Part shown: positions 7,289 through 17,069 of the stretch, in pieces
Numbering within the stretch: position 1 is the first letter of the stretch
Layout: the number at the start of each line of letters is the position of its first letter
Source of the DNA: Noviherbaspirillum sp. L7-7A
GTDB taxonomy: Bacteria; Pseudomonadota; Gammaproteobacteria; Burkholderiales; Burkholderiaceae_D
Reading direction: 5' to 3'
DNA: 64,000 bases
Assembly: GCF_019052805.1 (NCBI RefSeq)
Contig: NZ_JAHQRJ010000002.1
Span: forward strand, 248,001-312,000
Program-made: the position numbers and the translations under genes
Notes under the pieces: generated by a model
Told to the model about the DNA's origin: nothing
The model's database searches: none
The model's input: the letters and a program-made list of their open reading frames with translations, nothing else

Positions 7289-9880
7289 TTACTTAGAAGC
7301 AGACCACTGTTGATCCAAAGATCGGGAACGCGGGCCGGTGGCAATGAATTCTTCAAAGTTCTCTTCTGGTAACGCTTCGCTAAAAAAATAACCTTGGAAT
7401 GCATCACATACGCATTGGTCAAGAAAATCAAATTGGCTTTTGGTCATCACGCCTTCTGCAACGACTTTCAGGCCTAGATTGCGACCTAGGGTAATAATCG
7501 TTTTTACTAACGTAGCGTCCTCTTCGTTTACTTGTATATCCCTTACAAACGATTGATCTACTTTCAGTTGCTCAAAAGGTAAACGCTTGAGATAAGACAG
7601 CGATGAGTAGCCGGTGCCGAAATCATCCAATGAAAATTCAATGCCAATGGTTCGCAATTGATTCATTTTTTCTGCCGTATCTCCCACGTCGTCAAGCAGA
7701 AGGCTCTCGGTCAACTCCAGCTTCAAACGGCGAGGGTTGGCGCGATGCTTATCAATGGCTTGTAAGATGTGATTCACGAAATCGGGATGGCGAAATTGCC
7801 GGGCGCTGACATTGACTGCCAGGCTAATCTGTGACGTTTCTGCCCGCGTGGCCCATTTTGCCAATTGACGGCACGCCGTATCCAGTATCCACTCGCCAAG
7901 GGGCAGAATCAATCCAGTATCTTCAGCCAGATGAATGAACTCAACTGGCGCAATCACGCCGTGCTGCGGATGCAACCATCGCAGCAATGCTTCTGCACCA
8001 ACAATTTGCCCGTTACGATCCATCTGAGGCTGGTAGTATAGAAGAAAGTCCTCGTCGAGAAGGCTGCGACGCATATTGGTTTCCATTGTGACTCGTGCTT
8101 TGATGGCTGCCTGCATCTGGGGATCAAAAAATTGTATCGTATTTCGGCCGGCCGCTTTCGCTTGGTACATGGCAAGGTCGGCATGTTTCAGCAGTTCTTC
8201 TACGGTTACAACGGGTCCCTGGAACAGGGCAATACCAATACTCGGCGTGGTATGGTGTTCATACTTATTTAAATCGTATGGCGAATTGAGCGACGTCCGT
8301 ATCTGTTCTGCAATGTGGTCGGCATGGCCAACGGCTTCTGCAACGTGCATGCCAAGCTGCCCCACAACAACAACAAATTCGTCCCCTCCCCATCGAGCCA
8401 CGGTGTCACCTTCACGTACGGCTTGCGATAAGCGCTGCGCGACTTGTTGTAAAAGCAAATCGCCCATGTCGTGTCCCAGCGTATCGTTAAGTACTTTGAA
8501 ATTATCGAGATCAATGAACATTACAGCGCCCACGCTTCCGCGACGGTTGTTAGCGAGTAATTCATGCTCTAATCGATCCAGTAGCAGCTGCCGGTTAGGC
8601 AAACCGGTTAGAGCGTCGTAAAAAGCGAGCTGATGTATCTCGCGTTGCGCCGCCTTTCGATCACTGATATCGGTGTGGATCGAAAGAATTGATTGTGGTG
8701 CACCATTGTCATCTCTGACCAGCGTCGAGCGGCCTTCGACCATGAAGCAGGTACCGTTCTTGCGCCGTACAGTCAGTTCACCGCGCCACTCGTCAGCATT
8801 TAATACTTCAGTCACGACTAGGTCAAACACGGAAGCGTTGCCGCAACATAGTTCGCGTTCAGACTTGCCGAGGACTTCTTCCTTTGTCCAGCCATAGAGC
8901 CGCTCAGCACTCTTATTCCAGAAAATGATGGATTCATCCATTGTGACGACAAAGATCGCGTCCTGTGCCTTATCGAGCAGCGAAGCTTGTTCACGAAACC
9001 GCTGTTCATTTTCTTTCAGCGTTGCGACGGCTCGTTCTCGTTCAATCACAACGCTCGCCATGTAAGAGCAAGCCTTGAGCAACTCCATTTCCGCCAAGTC
9101 TGGTGATCGAGGCGCATCCGAATACACAGCAAACGTGCCATAAACTTGCCCGGTGCTGCCGATAATAGGCATTGACCAGCAGGCGTACAAGGCATTGCGC
9201 AACGCTAAGTCTTTATAATTCGCCCAAAGCGGGTCCCTGCTGATGTCTTCAACAATAATGGGCTCGCCCAAATAGGCTGCGGTTCCGCATGACCCCACGG
9301 CGGGACCTATTTCTACTCCATTGATTGCTTCAATAAACTCTTGGGGAAGCTTCGGAGCAGTGCCGTGGTAGAGACGGCGCGTCTCGGCATTGAGCAACAG
9401 AACCGAACCGCGAATGCGTGTGTCTTGCGATTCAGCAACGTCTATAACAGCATTGAGGATTTCATCGACGGGCGCACCAGCTGCAATGCGCTCCATTATG
9501 TGCATTTGCGCATTGGTAAACGCCTCACGTCGGTGACGGCTAGTGATGTCTTTAAAATACACGGCTAATCCGTCACTGAACGGGTGCACATGGATTTCGA
9601 ACCATTGTTTCCAAGGGGCATAATAATTTTCGAATTCGACAGCTCGACGCTTGGTCATCGCGCGGCGGCATTCGCGTTCAAAATCTGTTCCAATGGTTTC
9701 TTTGAAAGCGTCCCAAAGCTCACTTTGCAGGAGAACGTGCCGTGTCTGCTGCAAAACAACTTCAGCGCTCTTGTTGATGAATGTGAATCGCCATGCCTGA
9801 TCGACGGTAAAGAAAGCGTCGGTAATGTCGTCCAAGGTAGGAATCAGACCGTTTGATGGCGTGGTAGACTGGGTCTCCAT
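7289..9880 (-). CDS. PAS-GAF-PAS-GGDEF-EAL protein (c-di-GMP turnover)
   Basis: The protein has about 863 residues. Order: PAS (about 15-120), GAF (150-290), second PAS (300-425), GGDEF (430-600), EAL (610-855). The diguanylate cyclase motif is intact (RWGGDEF). The phosphodiesterase domain has EALLRW, ELTESLLLDD and DDFGTGYSSL, so both activities are possible; many such proteins act mainly as phosphodiesterases. There are no membrane segments, so it is cytosolic and probably senses a small ligand through GAF/PAS. ATG 9892 is in frame, but GGAAG five bases before ATG 9880 favours the latter. It is monocistronic by position. Confidence 0.9.
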   Translation of the reverse strand: METQSTTPSNGLIPTLDDITDAFFTVDQAWRFTFINKSAEVVLQQTRHVLLQSELWDAFKETIGTDFERECRRAMTKRRAVEFENYYAPWKQWFEIHVHPFSDGLAVYFKDITSRHRREAFTNAQMHIMERIAAGAPVDEILNAVIDVAESQDTRIRGSVLLLNAETRRLYHGTAPKLPQEFIEAINGVEIGPAVGSCGTAAYLGEPIIVEDISRDPLWANYKDLALRNALYACWSMPIIGSTGQVYGTFAVYSDAPRSPDLAEMELLKACSYMASVVIERERAVATLKENEQRFREQASLLDKAQDAIFVVTMDESIIFWNKSAERLYGWTKEEVLGKSERELCCGNASVFDLVVTEVLNADEWRGELTVRRKNGTCFMVEGRSTLVRDDNGAPQSILSIHTDISDRKAAQREIHQLAFYDALTGLPNRQLLLDRLEHELLANNRRGSVGAVMFIDLDNFKVLNDTLGHDMGDLLLQQVAQRLSQAVREGDTVARWGGDEFVVVVGQLGMHVAEAVGHADHIAEQIRTSLNSPYDLNKYEHHTTPSIGIALFQGPVVTVEELLKHADLAMYQAKAAGRNTIQFFDPQMQAAIKARVTMETNMRRSLLDEDFLLYYQPQMDRNGQIVGAEALLRWLHPQHGVIAPVEFIHLAEDTGLILPLGEWILDTACRQLAKWATRAETSQISLAVNVSARQFRHPDFVNHILQAIDKHRANPRRLKLELTESLLLDDVGDTAEKMNQLRTIGIEFSLDDFGTGYSSLSYLKRLPFEQLKVDQSFVRDIQVNEEDATLVKTIITLGRNLGLKVVAEGVMTKSQFDFLDQCVCDAFQGYFFSEALPEENFEEFIATGPRSRSLDQQWSASK

Positions 9881-9892
9881 CTTTGCTTCCAT

Positions 9893-10377
9893 CGTTACGC
9901 ATTGTCAAAGGCATGTTCATTAAGCGTCATGCGAATGACACTTGGCAACACTTGAGGCTGGGTCGCTCGACACCTAAATCAACAGCCGCTCCTATCAATC
10001 CGTACCACTATGACACTAATTGAACGTACTCCTGAGCGTCTATTTGGTCAAGGCTAGCTTTCGGATTGCCGTTTAGTACTCGAGCGTCATAGCGGACTAA
10101 AGGGTTCGCCCAATGTGGATTTGTTGCTGAAAAAGTTATTAAAATGCATCTCGGTTGTCTTAACTTGGTACACCTCATGACTGCTTTGAAACACAGTTGA
10201 CATTTTGCAATAGTTAGCCAGCCATTTCATATTGCATCTTTGAATTCCATTGAGCGATACATATTTTCCTTATTGAATCATAAGGTGTTGTCAATGTACT
10301 TTTAAATAAATGTGGGCTATTCTCCGCACTCGACCTCTTTCGCTTCTCTGACCTAATTTTTCATGCGGACGGCTTCT
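9893..10377. other. intergenic region between divergent genes
   Basis: About 480 bases between the divergent GGDEF/EAL gene and the YecA-like gene. No coding frame or strong palindrome was found; promoters for both genes should lie here. The right half is AT-rich. Confidence 0.4.
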
Positions 10378-11086
10378 ATGTCTTTCATCGATGCACTCGC
10401 TGATCCAGAAGTCGACGAACTCGCCACCTTCCTCGGTGACAACGCTGCTATGACGATGGAAGAGCTCGACGGCTATTTTGCTGCGCTGATTTGCGGGCCC
10501 GCGTTATATTTCCATGGGCGAATACTTCCCCCAAATTCTGGGTGAGGATTTTTCGTTCTCCAGCAATCAGGAAGCAGAACGCATCATCGGGCTTTTATTT
10601 CGGCATTGGAATGCGATGACTGACCAATTGCAAAGGTCGATTGAGCAGAACGACGTCCTTTATCTTCCCCTGCTTTATCAGAATGCGGATGGCATCGCAT
10701 ACGGAAATGAATGGGCAAGCGGATTTATGCACGGCACGCGCATGTCCCATAGCGATTGGACCATGTTGCTCGATGATGAAAACCATGGCGGCAGCTTGGT
10801 TCCGATGATGATGCTCGCCAATGAACATCATGCCGACCCAGAAATGCGCCCGCCGCCGATTTCGCCGGAAAAGCGGGAAGACATCCTTGCATTAATGACA
10901 GCTGGGGTCATTCAAATATTTAGTTATTTCGAGCCATACCGGGAGGCGTTCGCGCACCAGGGGTCGATGGAAGGCACGACACCGTTCAGAAGAGTTGGGC
11001 CAAAAATTAGTCGCAATGATCCCTGCCCTTGTGGAAGCGGGAAGAAATACAAAACTTGCTGTGGAAACAGTCGTACTATGCACTGA
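10378..11086 (+). pseudogene. UPF0149/YecA-like protein with SEC-C zinc motif, frameshifted
   Basis: The first frame encodes MSFIDALADPEVDELATFLG and [19 protein letters not shown], the typical YecA/UPF0149 N-terminus. The frame is lost at about 10505-10515, and the next frame resumes with [11 protein letters not shown], runs through the family core ([12 protein letters not shown]), and ends in a SEC-C zinc-binding motif, [16 protein letters not shown]. One single-base indel explains the break. SEC-C motifs bind zinc and often ribosomes or the Sec machinery. Unless there is frameshifting or re-initiation at ATG 10514, the gene is broken. Confidence 0.8.
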
Positions 11087-11276
11087 GCAAGATGAGCGGT
11101 GAGAGCGTAGTGTGTCGTTCGCTCTAGCGCCAGCGGGGCATGCCTTTCCCTTTAAATTCAGTTGATCGGGTACGTAACGCGGTATAGGACGGTTAGTTCC
11201 AGTCAAGTTGGAGCTAATTGACGCTTAAAGCTCACCGCTGCCGCTGTGCCGGCAAGCAACAATCCTACGGGGCCAG

Positions 11277-11672
11277 TTACAACCGGCTCAACGCAATCCG
11301 GATGCCCTCACTGATATTGCCCTTGCCAAGCTTTTTGGCTCGGGCGATGCTGGCTGCATCCAAATACACATTGCGCCGGGAGCCACCTTCCAGTTCTGTC
11401 GGCCGGCCAACCTGCCCATGTCCTTCCGGCCAAGGAATTTTATCTACCCTTCCCTGCCAATTGTTCGGGGTCCCCTTCTCGGCATCGAACCGATGAACAG
11501 CCAGCGTCGTGCGTTGGTACATAAGGTGGACGCTGATTTCTTTCCGATCCAGTTCATCCCGGTCGAGAAATGACTGGAAGACGGATTGGGCAAGGGTGCG
11601 TGAACCGGTTTCCGTACGCTCGAAGGCGCTGCCATTTGGAATTTGCAGATAGACGCGGTAGCTCATTTCCAA
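11277..11672 (-). CDS. conserved hypothetical protein with RHH-like C-terminus
   Basis: The protein has 131 residues. The N-terminal half (YRVYLQIPNG...) resembles a small alpha/beta domain; the C-terminal end, NVYLDAASIARAKKLG with NISEGIRIAL, has the strand-helix-helix pattern of ribbon-helix-helix DNA-binding proteins. I do not recognise a named family. The gene is followed on the same strand only after 5' distance by the next protein at 11739, so it could be the second gene of a short transcript (gap 66 bases). Confidence 0.6.
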   Translation of the reverse strand: MEMSYRVYLQIPNGSAFERTETGSRTLAQSVFQSFLDRDELDRKEISVHLMYQRTTLAVHRFDAEKGTPNNWQGRVDKIPWPEGHGQVGRPTELEGGSRRNVYLDAASIARAKKLGKGNISEGIRIALSRL

Positions 11673-11738
11673 ACCTGCTTAAAGTAATGTGTGCCTTATA
11701 GCTTTTTGACTGCGCATCTGGGCGGGGATTTCATCCTC

Positions 11739-12155
11739 TTATCGACTGTGCTGCGCTTTCCGAAGGAATGCGGGGATATCTTTGTGTTGCAGTTCGTGCA
11801 CGGGCTTTGGCAACGGTGTCCTGCGCCAGACGTTCGGTACAGGACGGCTTTTCTCCATCGCGACGTCTTGATTTGGTTCAGTCGCCACTTCGTCGGTGGC
11901 AGACATCCCGTCCAAGGGGGAATTTTCTACCACGTTAACGGTCACCTTTGGAGTCGCTACTGCAATGCAGAACTTTACGGAGCTGTAAAACTTGATCTGC
12001 TCATCTGTTTCGCACAGATAGACTTTCTTGCTGCAGTGATCGCAGTGACGCACCATATCTGAAAATGCTGGTTTGAGTTCGCTCCAGACCGTAGGGCAAG
12101 AACCCCCGCCAGATTTCGTGCTGCAGTTCTTAATGAGATAGTGTGAATGCGACAT
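11739..12155 (-). CDS. zinc-ribbon-like hypothetical protein
   Basis: The protein has 138 residues. A Cys-rich segment (SCPTVWSELKPAF, then VRHCDHCSKKVYLCETDEQI) with C-x2-C suggests a zinc ribbon; the C-terminal half is Pro-rich and disordered. Similar Cys patterns occur in small uncharacterised proteobacterial proteins. A longer frame reaches 12245, but its extra residues are Ile/Tyr/Cys-rich and cover the probable promoter, so ATG 12155 is preferred. The extended TATAAT-like motif at 12192-12211 (minus strand) lies about 40 bases upstream. Confidence 0.6.
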   Translation of the reverse strand: MSHSHYLIKNCSTKSGGGSCPTVWSELKPAFSDMVRHCDHCSKKVYLCETDEQIKFYSSVKFCIAVATPKVTVNVVENSPLDGMSATDEVATEPNQDVAMEKSRPVPNVWRRTPLPKPVHELQHKDIPAFLRKAQHSR

Positions 12156-12191
12156 GAAAGTGCCTTGAATCCAGAAAAAGCAGCGGTATCG

Positions 12192-12211
12192 AATTATATA
12201 CACACATAAAT
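12192..12211 (-). promoter_or_regulatory. promoter-like 20-bp motif, copy 1
   Basis: The 20-mer AATTATATACACACATAAAT occurs here and, identical, at 18137-18156. Read on the minus strand it ends in TATAAT, a perfect -10 element, 37 bases before the 12155 start. No good -35 is seen, so an activator or extended -10 recognition is possible. Confidence 0.5.
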
Positions 12212-12306
12212 TTATCGGAAAGTTGATGTTGCTATATAGACACACTGTGTTGCTGATTGGCCCAGATAATCGTCGTGCTCGCTACCCTATCTTGGTGACC
12301 ACGCCA

Positions 12307-15096
12307 TCACGCAGGCGGCACAATGCTGGATTCCCCGCCTCTTGAGGACGCATCCAGCAACGCCTGCTCACGAATTGACTGATCGGAAAAGAGAAACCGT
12401 TTTTGGAGTAACCGCGCTGCATCCGCGGCTGGCATTGGCCTTGAGATGAAATAGCCTTGAAGCTCATCGCAGGATAAGGCTTGCAGCGCAGCCATTTGTT
12501 CGGCGGTTTCGACACCCTCAGCAACTACTCGCATTCGCAATGCATGGGCCATTGAGACAATCGCCTTGAATAACGCTGCTTCGTCTGGGCCATCCAACAA
12601 CTGGGCGGTAAAAGCGCGGTCGACCTTCAGTCCATCCATATCCAGACGCTTTAATTGCGCCAAGGACGAGTAACCGGTTCCAAAGTCGTCAACGTACAGT
12701 TTGGTCTCGGCTTCCTGGATCGCCGCAAGCTCAGCAACTGCCCCGCCCCCTTCCGTGACCGTTGCTGACTCGGTGATTTCCACCTCGATCAACCCGGCAC
12801 CGATCCCAGCCGCTCGCAACGCATTGGCCAAGACCGTACTGATATTCCCTGCGTTGATTTGCTGCGCCGATACATTAATCGCGACGGGTACGACTGCTAA
12901 GCCTTGTTCCTGCCAAAGCGCCACCTGCTCGCAAGCCATGCGGACGACTTCATTTCCGAGTCGGACAATCAGGCCAGCCTTTTCGGCTAGCGGGATAAAT
13001 TCAATTGGCGGCAGGCAGCCCAACTCGGGATGATTCCACCGCACGAGTGCTTCCATGCCAGTAATCTCGCCAGTATCGCTCCTCACCTTTGGCTGGTAGT
13101 GCAGGACAAGTTCACGTCGCTCGATGGCGATCTTCAATTCTGCTTCCCTGTTGATCCGGGTAACCAGGCGACGCTCTAAGCTCGCCTCGAAGAAGCGGTA
13201 GCTTCCCTTTTGCGACTCCTTGGCCGCGTACATCGCAATGTCGGCATGTTTGAGCAGCGACTGCCCGTCAGTGCCGTTCTCGGGGAACATGCTAATGCCA
13301 ATCGAAGCGTGGACGTAATACTGTCGGTCTCCGTCGCCAAGGACAAAAGGACTCTGTAGGGTGCTGATAATCCGCTCGGCTATCGTGGCCACTTCGTTGC
13401 GCGATTGTGCTGACTCGACAATAATGGTGAATTCATCTCCACCAAGGCGGGCAACCTTGTCATCCGGACGGATCGCCGCTTTCAGACGCGATGCTGCTGC
13501 CTTGAGCAGTTCGTCGCCAACGGCATGGCCCAGGGTATCGTTGATATTCTTGAAGTCATCCAGATCCACAAACAGGATGGCAAAGACTTTCTGACTGTCC
13601 CGGGCAAGATCAACCGCTGCAGGCAGGTAATTGATCAGCCAGTAGCGGTTTCGCAGGGAGGTTAACGGGTCGACATTCGCAGACTGAACAAGGGCTTCTT
13701 CATGACGCTTGATGTCAGTAATGTCTCTGAGTGTCACTGCAAGGCCGGCGCCGGTTCGGACCAGCCGCCGCTGCAGCCATTGCGCCGCACGTGTGCCATG
13801 CTGCGGCACCAGCATTTCATCCTCAATAAAACCGGTGTTCATAGCTTCCCGGCAGGCAGCCAGCATGTGGCTTTCGAAGAGCATTGGTAGCATTACCGAC
13901 AAGCGCTTACCGATCAGGCTTTCTTTCGGCAAGCCACGATAGGCAGCGCCCTGCTCGTTGCAATCCTCGATCAGGAAGTCAGTGATGTCCTTGTCTTGGC
14001 CATACAGTGGCCTCAGAATATAAAAGCCTTCTCTGGCATTCTCCGTCGCAGTGCGGTAAGCCTCGTGAACCTCGCGGGCGTATTGCGCCTTCCAGATACG
14101 GAAGGCGGCTTGGCGCATGCCAGCGGCAGCAACGAGAAAGAGGGCCAGGCTCCCACTCGTCGCGATGGAAAGTATTTGTCGATATCGTTGCTCGTAATCC
14201 GCCTCAATATTCGCCTCAGCCAGCCCGACGATGGTCACGATGGGATAGTTGCCAACAGCATTCCACGCAACAATACGCGCCTTGCCGTCCGCAAAGAACG
14301 ATGCAGGGCGATACATCTTCCCATTTGGCGTATCAAAAACCGTTTTAGCGGAGAGGCTCTGGGATTGCGCTTGCACACCCCTTTTCGTTTTGACGGAAAA
14401 AAGGTCGCCATCAGTACTCCGAACGGCAACGAAATCATCGTTGCCCAGCTTGGTTTCATCTACAAACGAAATAACAGTGGCCGGCTCAACGGCAAGTACG
14501 ATGACACCGGCAAAGGCGCCTTTGTCTCCGTTGAGCCTGCGTGACAACAGGAGCACCTCCCGGCCAGTTAGGGCGCTGCGTACCGTTTTGGAAATCGCCA
14601 GGTCCTGACTTGGACTGGCTGCATGAAGCCTAAAATACTCGAGCAACGCCACGCTTTGCCTGGCTTTAATCTTGGGGTTAGTTGTGGTGACGGGTACGCC
14701 CGTGCGGTCGAGAACGGTCACGGAAATTTTAGCCGCCTTGGGTACGAGACCAGCATTGACCTGTTCTTCCAGGTTCAAGACGCCACCATTTTTTTGCCAC
14801 TGAAACTTTAGGCTCAACAGGATGTAATCCAGTTGGCCAATTGTTCTCTCGATCTGGTCCGCGTAGGTCTGGGCTTGCGCTGCGGCCATGATATAGGCGC
14901 GCTCCCGGATATGGTTTTTTTCCTGATAAATCGAGGGTACCGCCCAAAGCCAAAGGCCTGTCATAAGTGCGCCACAGGCTACCGGCCAGGGCGCCAGCGA
15001 GCGGCCATGACTGCGTAGGAAACCAACTTTTTGGCGAAACGAGAAAAGCTGAGATGTGGCGATCATAAAATTTATTGTCGAACTTTGCTCATTCAC
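12307..15096 (-). CDS. membrane-anchored Cache-PAS-GGDEF-EAL protein
   Basis: The protein has 929 residues. A first membrane helix (about 38-58) and a second near 310-330 (LSIATSGSLALFLVAAAGM) flank a periplasmic dCache-like sensor of about 250 residues. A PAS-like segment (about 345-460), GGDEF (RLGGDEF) and EAL (MEALVRW, VEITES, DDFGTGYSSL) follow, all with catalytic motifs intact. It probably makes or degrades c-di-GMP in response to an extracellular small molecule. The frame starts at GTG 15096 without a visible Shine-Dalgarno; ATG 15066 is the alternative. It is the second large c-di-GMP protein within 8 kb. Confidence 0.9.
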   Translation of the reverse strand: MNEQSSTINFMIATSQLFSFRQKVGFLRSHGRSLAPWPVACGALMTGLWLWAVPSIYQEKNHIRERAYIMAAAQAQTYADQIERTIGQLDYILLSLKFQWQKNGGVLNLEEQVNAGLVPKAAKISVTVLDRTGVPVTTTNPKIKARQSVALLEYFRLHAASPSQDLAISKTVRSALTGREVLLLSRRLNGDKGAFAGVIVLAVEPATVISFVDETKLGNDDFVAVRSTDGDLFSVKTKRGVQAQSQSLSAKTVFDTPNGKMYRPASFFADGKARIVAWNAVGNYPIVTIVGLAEANIEADYEQRYRQILSIATSGSLALFLVAAAGMRQAAFRIWKAQYAREVHEAYRTATENAREGFYILRPLYGQDKDITDFLIEDCNEQGAAYRGLPKESLIGKRLSVMLPMLFESHMLAACREAMNTGFIEDEMLVPQHGTRAAQWLQRRLVRTGAGLAVTLRDITDIKRHEEALVQSANVDPLTSLRNRYWLINYLPAAVDLARDSQKVFAILFVDLDDFKNINDTLGHAVGDELLKAAASRLKAAIRPDDKVARLGGDEFTIIVESAQSRNEVATIAERIISTLQSPFVLGDGDRQYYVHASIGISMFPENGTDGQSLLKHADIAMYAAKESQKGSYRFFEASLERRLVTRINREAELKIAIERRELVLHYQPKVRSDTGEITGMEALVRWNHPELGCLPPIEFIPLAEKAGLIVRLGNEVVRMACEQVALWQEQGLAVVPVAINVSAQQINAGNISTVLANALRAAGIGAGLIEVEITESATVTEGGGAVAELAAIQEAETKLYVDDFGTGYSSLAQLKRLDMDGLKVDRAFTAQLLDGPDEAALFKAIVSMAHALRMRVVAEGVETAEQMAALQALSCDELQGYFISRPMPAADAARLLQKRFLFSDQSIREQALLDASSRGGESSIVPPA

Positions 15097-15816
15097 GATG
15101 CGGCGTACTTCTAAGGCACCACATGCATTAATAATTTATACACAAGCACATAGCGGTATTGGCTGCAACGTTCCAAATATACAGCGCCAAATCATTCCCG
15201 CAGTGCAATAGTCAATTCTATACGCGCCAAACGTTACACTATTGAAGCGGTACTGTGGTGTTTCTGGAAACATAGAACCGGGCCCAAGGCGAACTAAGAT
15301 AGCGATTACATACACCGAGCCGATCGACGCGGTATCCTTCGTGCAGGCCTTGCGTAACACGATTTCCAGGTGCCGCCATCCTTGGTTTCACAGCCCTGCC
15401 AACGTTTTGCGTGTGGCTTGTCTAGCGCTGTGTTTTACCGGGTAGGAGCTGCAGAAATGTGGCAGCAAGTAGTTGACAGGACGAACTGCCGACAGGTGGA
15501 TTAATTGCAAGAAATTGTTCCCGCTCCGATTAACCGTTCGCCCACGGCACAGTTCAGCCTACGTGCTAAACAAACCATTGAGCGTCTCCGGCTAGACCGG
15601 GTTGCTTTTGCCGGTGGAAAGCACCTAGCTTCAGTCTGATTTTCGAGATATGGGGGTGGAATATGAATAGATCTGCAATCGGCACAGTTCAACTCAGATT
15701 AGACCGGCGCTACATTCCACAACGTGGGTCAGTCTAAATCGGCGCCTATTATCCACTATTCCCCAAATCCGACTGAGCCTGCCAGCCTCAGTCAGCGGGA
15801 AACAATGCTCCTGTCC
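15097..15816. other. long intergenic region, possible relics
   Basis: About 720 bases without a convincing gene. TTATACACA, a DnaA-box-like 9-mer overlapping a TATAAA -10-like sequence on the minus strand, lies at 15136-15144, 40 bases upstream of the GGDEF/EAL start. Short frames at 15500-15700 are disrupted and I cannot assign them. Confidence 0.4.
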
Positions 15817-16131
15817 TTACTGAAGCGTTCCCGGCCCCTCTTGCACATTAATCCGACCGAACTCCTCTTCGGCTTCTACTTCGGCCAGAAGTTGCTCCTG
15901 TACTGAGTCGGGTGCGCCACCGCTTGCGCGGTGCGCCTGGTACCAAGCACTTAACAGTGCGCCGATGTTGTCATCCGTGAGAAAGGTATCGGCATCAATG
16001 TCGTTGGCTTCGCATACCCGTTCAATCGGTTCCAGATCGAATGCAACCACTCCGGTCACCGGATCCCGCGACAACTGGAGGTCTTCGAAACTAATATCGA
16101 CTGGAATCTCGATGGGCTTGGCCAGCTTCAT
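15817..16131 (-). CDS. conserved hypothetical protein (second gene of a pair)
   Basis: The protein has 104 residues and is acidic, beginning MKLAKPIEIPVDISFEDLQL and ending in a Glu-rich helix (EEFGRIN). No motif is recognised. Its start overlaps the stop of the upstream gene by four bases (ATGA), so the two are translationally coupled. The pair looks like accessory genes of plasmid or island origin; a partner relationship, such as antitoxin-like or structural, is only a guess. Confidence 0.6.
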   Translation of the reverse strand: MKLAKPIEIPVDISFEDLQLSRDPVTGVVAFDLEPIERVCEANDIDADTFLTDDNIGALLSAWYQAHRASGGAPDSVQEQLLAEVEAEEEFGRINVQEGPGTLQ

Positions 16132-16598
16132 TGCTGGTCGCCGATCTCGGCCCGTTTTTCAATCCAGGCCCAGGCAGCCACCCGCTCGTAATCGCCAAAC
16201 CAGAGCTTGTGCTCTGTCCGGCTGCGATTGAAGTCGGCATCGAAGAAGACGGCACAAAAAGGCAGGGGCAGGGTCTCCTCGTGCCAGTACGGGGCCAGCT
16301 CCGCCGCCACGGTCTTGACCAGTTGCTGCGCCTGATCATCGACACCGACGACAGAGGAAAGCACGCGCTGGCCGTTATGGAGGTGATGGGATACCAGATT
16401 GGCACCAGCCGGCTTGTAGGCGAACGTGTACCCGGGAAAGATCGAGTTCGTTTCCGTGCCATTCCGGATCCATTTGCTCACTGCCTGGATGCTGGAATCG
16501 TCGACTTCCCCGCGCGGCAACATGCGCAGGTGTCCGATGTGGACGGTCAGGTGATAAAGTTCGGTCACTAGGTGTTTTTCCTCATTGATCGACGACAT
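16128..16598 (-). CDS. conserved hypothetical protein (first gene of a pair)
   Basis: The protein has 156 residues from ATG 16598; a TTG 36 bases upstream is also in frame. It contains LYHLTVHIGHLRMLPRGEVD, a His-rich segment LVSHHLHNGQRV, and ends KLWFGDYERVAAWAWIEKRA. I recognise no family. It overlaps the next gene by four bases, giving an operon of two. No membrane segment or signal is seen. Confidence 0.6.
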   Translation of the reverse strand: MSSINEEKHLVTELYHLTVHIGHLRMLPRGEVDDSSIQAVSKWIRNGTETNSIFPGYTFAYKPAGANLVSHHLHNGQRVLSSVVGVDDQAQQLVKTVAAELAPYWHEETLPLPFCAVFFDADFNRSRTEHKLWFGDYERVAAWAWIEKRAEIGDQQ

Positions 16599-16682
16599 AC
16601 CTATCTTTTGATCATCGTACCATCTCACACGCAAGCATCACTTACACCGGCATGATTTGCGTCACCTTACGAACACATTTAA

Positions 16683-17032
16683 TATTTCAACTTCTTCTTA
16701 ATCCACTGCGGCGTTCCTGTTGCCCTTGCCAACTGCCCAGTATTTTATTCCAGCAGAGAACACGGTTATCTAGACGCGGCCGAAGCGCTTGTTCGAGCTG
16801 TTAAATTCGGCCTTCACTGCGTTGCCTTCCCTGCCCTCACCTCATTTGGCCGAACAGTGCACTCTGTATCAAGCGAGGAAAATGTCGATCAGTATGAAAT
16901 AGCGGTTTTTATCGGCATAGCCGCTGCGATGGAGTGTTCCGGGCAAGCTTCGGTAGCAGTATGTGAGCCCCATCGTAGGGCTAAAAACTGGCGTTTAGCT
17001 ACGCGCAACGTGAGCGTCAGCACAGTCACCTA
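16683..17032 (+). other. coding-like frame without a start codon
   Basis: From 16683 to the TAA at 17030-17032 the plus strand is open for about 115 codons, including YLDAAEALVRAVKFGLHCVA, FPALTSFGRTVHSVSSEENV and YEIAVFIGIAAAMECSG. The residue balance looks like real protein, but no ATG or GTG with a ribosome-binding site precedes the conserved-looking part. It may be a truncated gene. I recognise no family. Confidence 0.35.
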
Positions 17033-17069
17033 ATCACCTTCAGACTGCCCGTCCTCCTGCTCGTTATCG

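Noticed and set aside
15136-15144. TTATACACA as part of a replication origin
   Set aside because: Only single DnaA-box-like sites occur here and at 39427; there is no cluster, and no AT-rich unwinding region with dnaA, dnaN or a rep gene.
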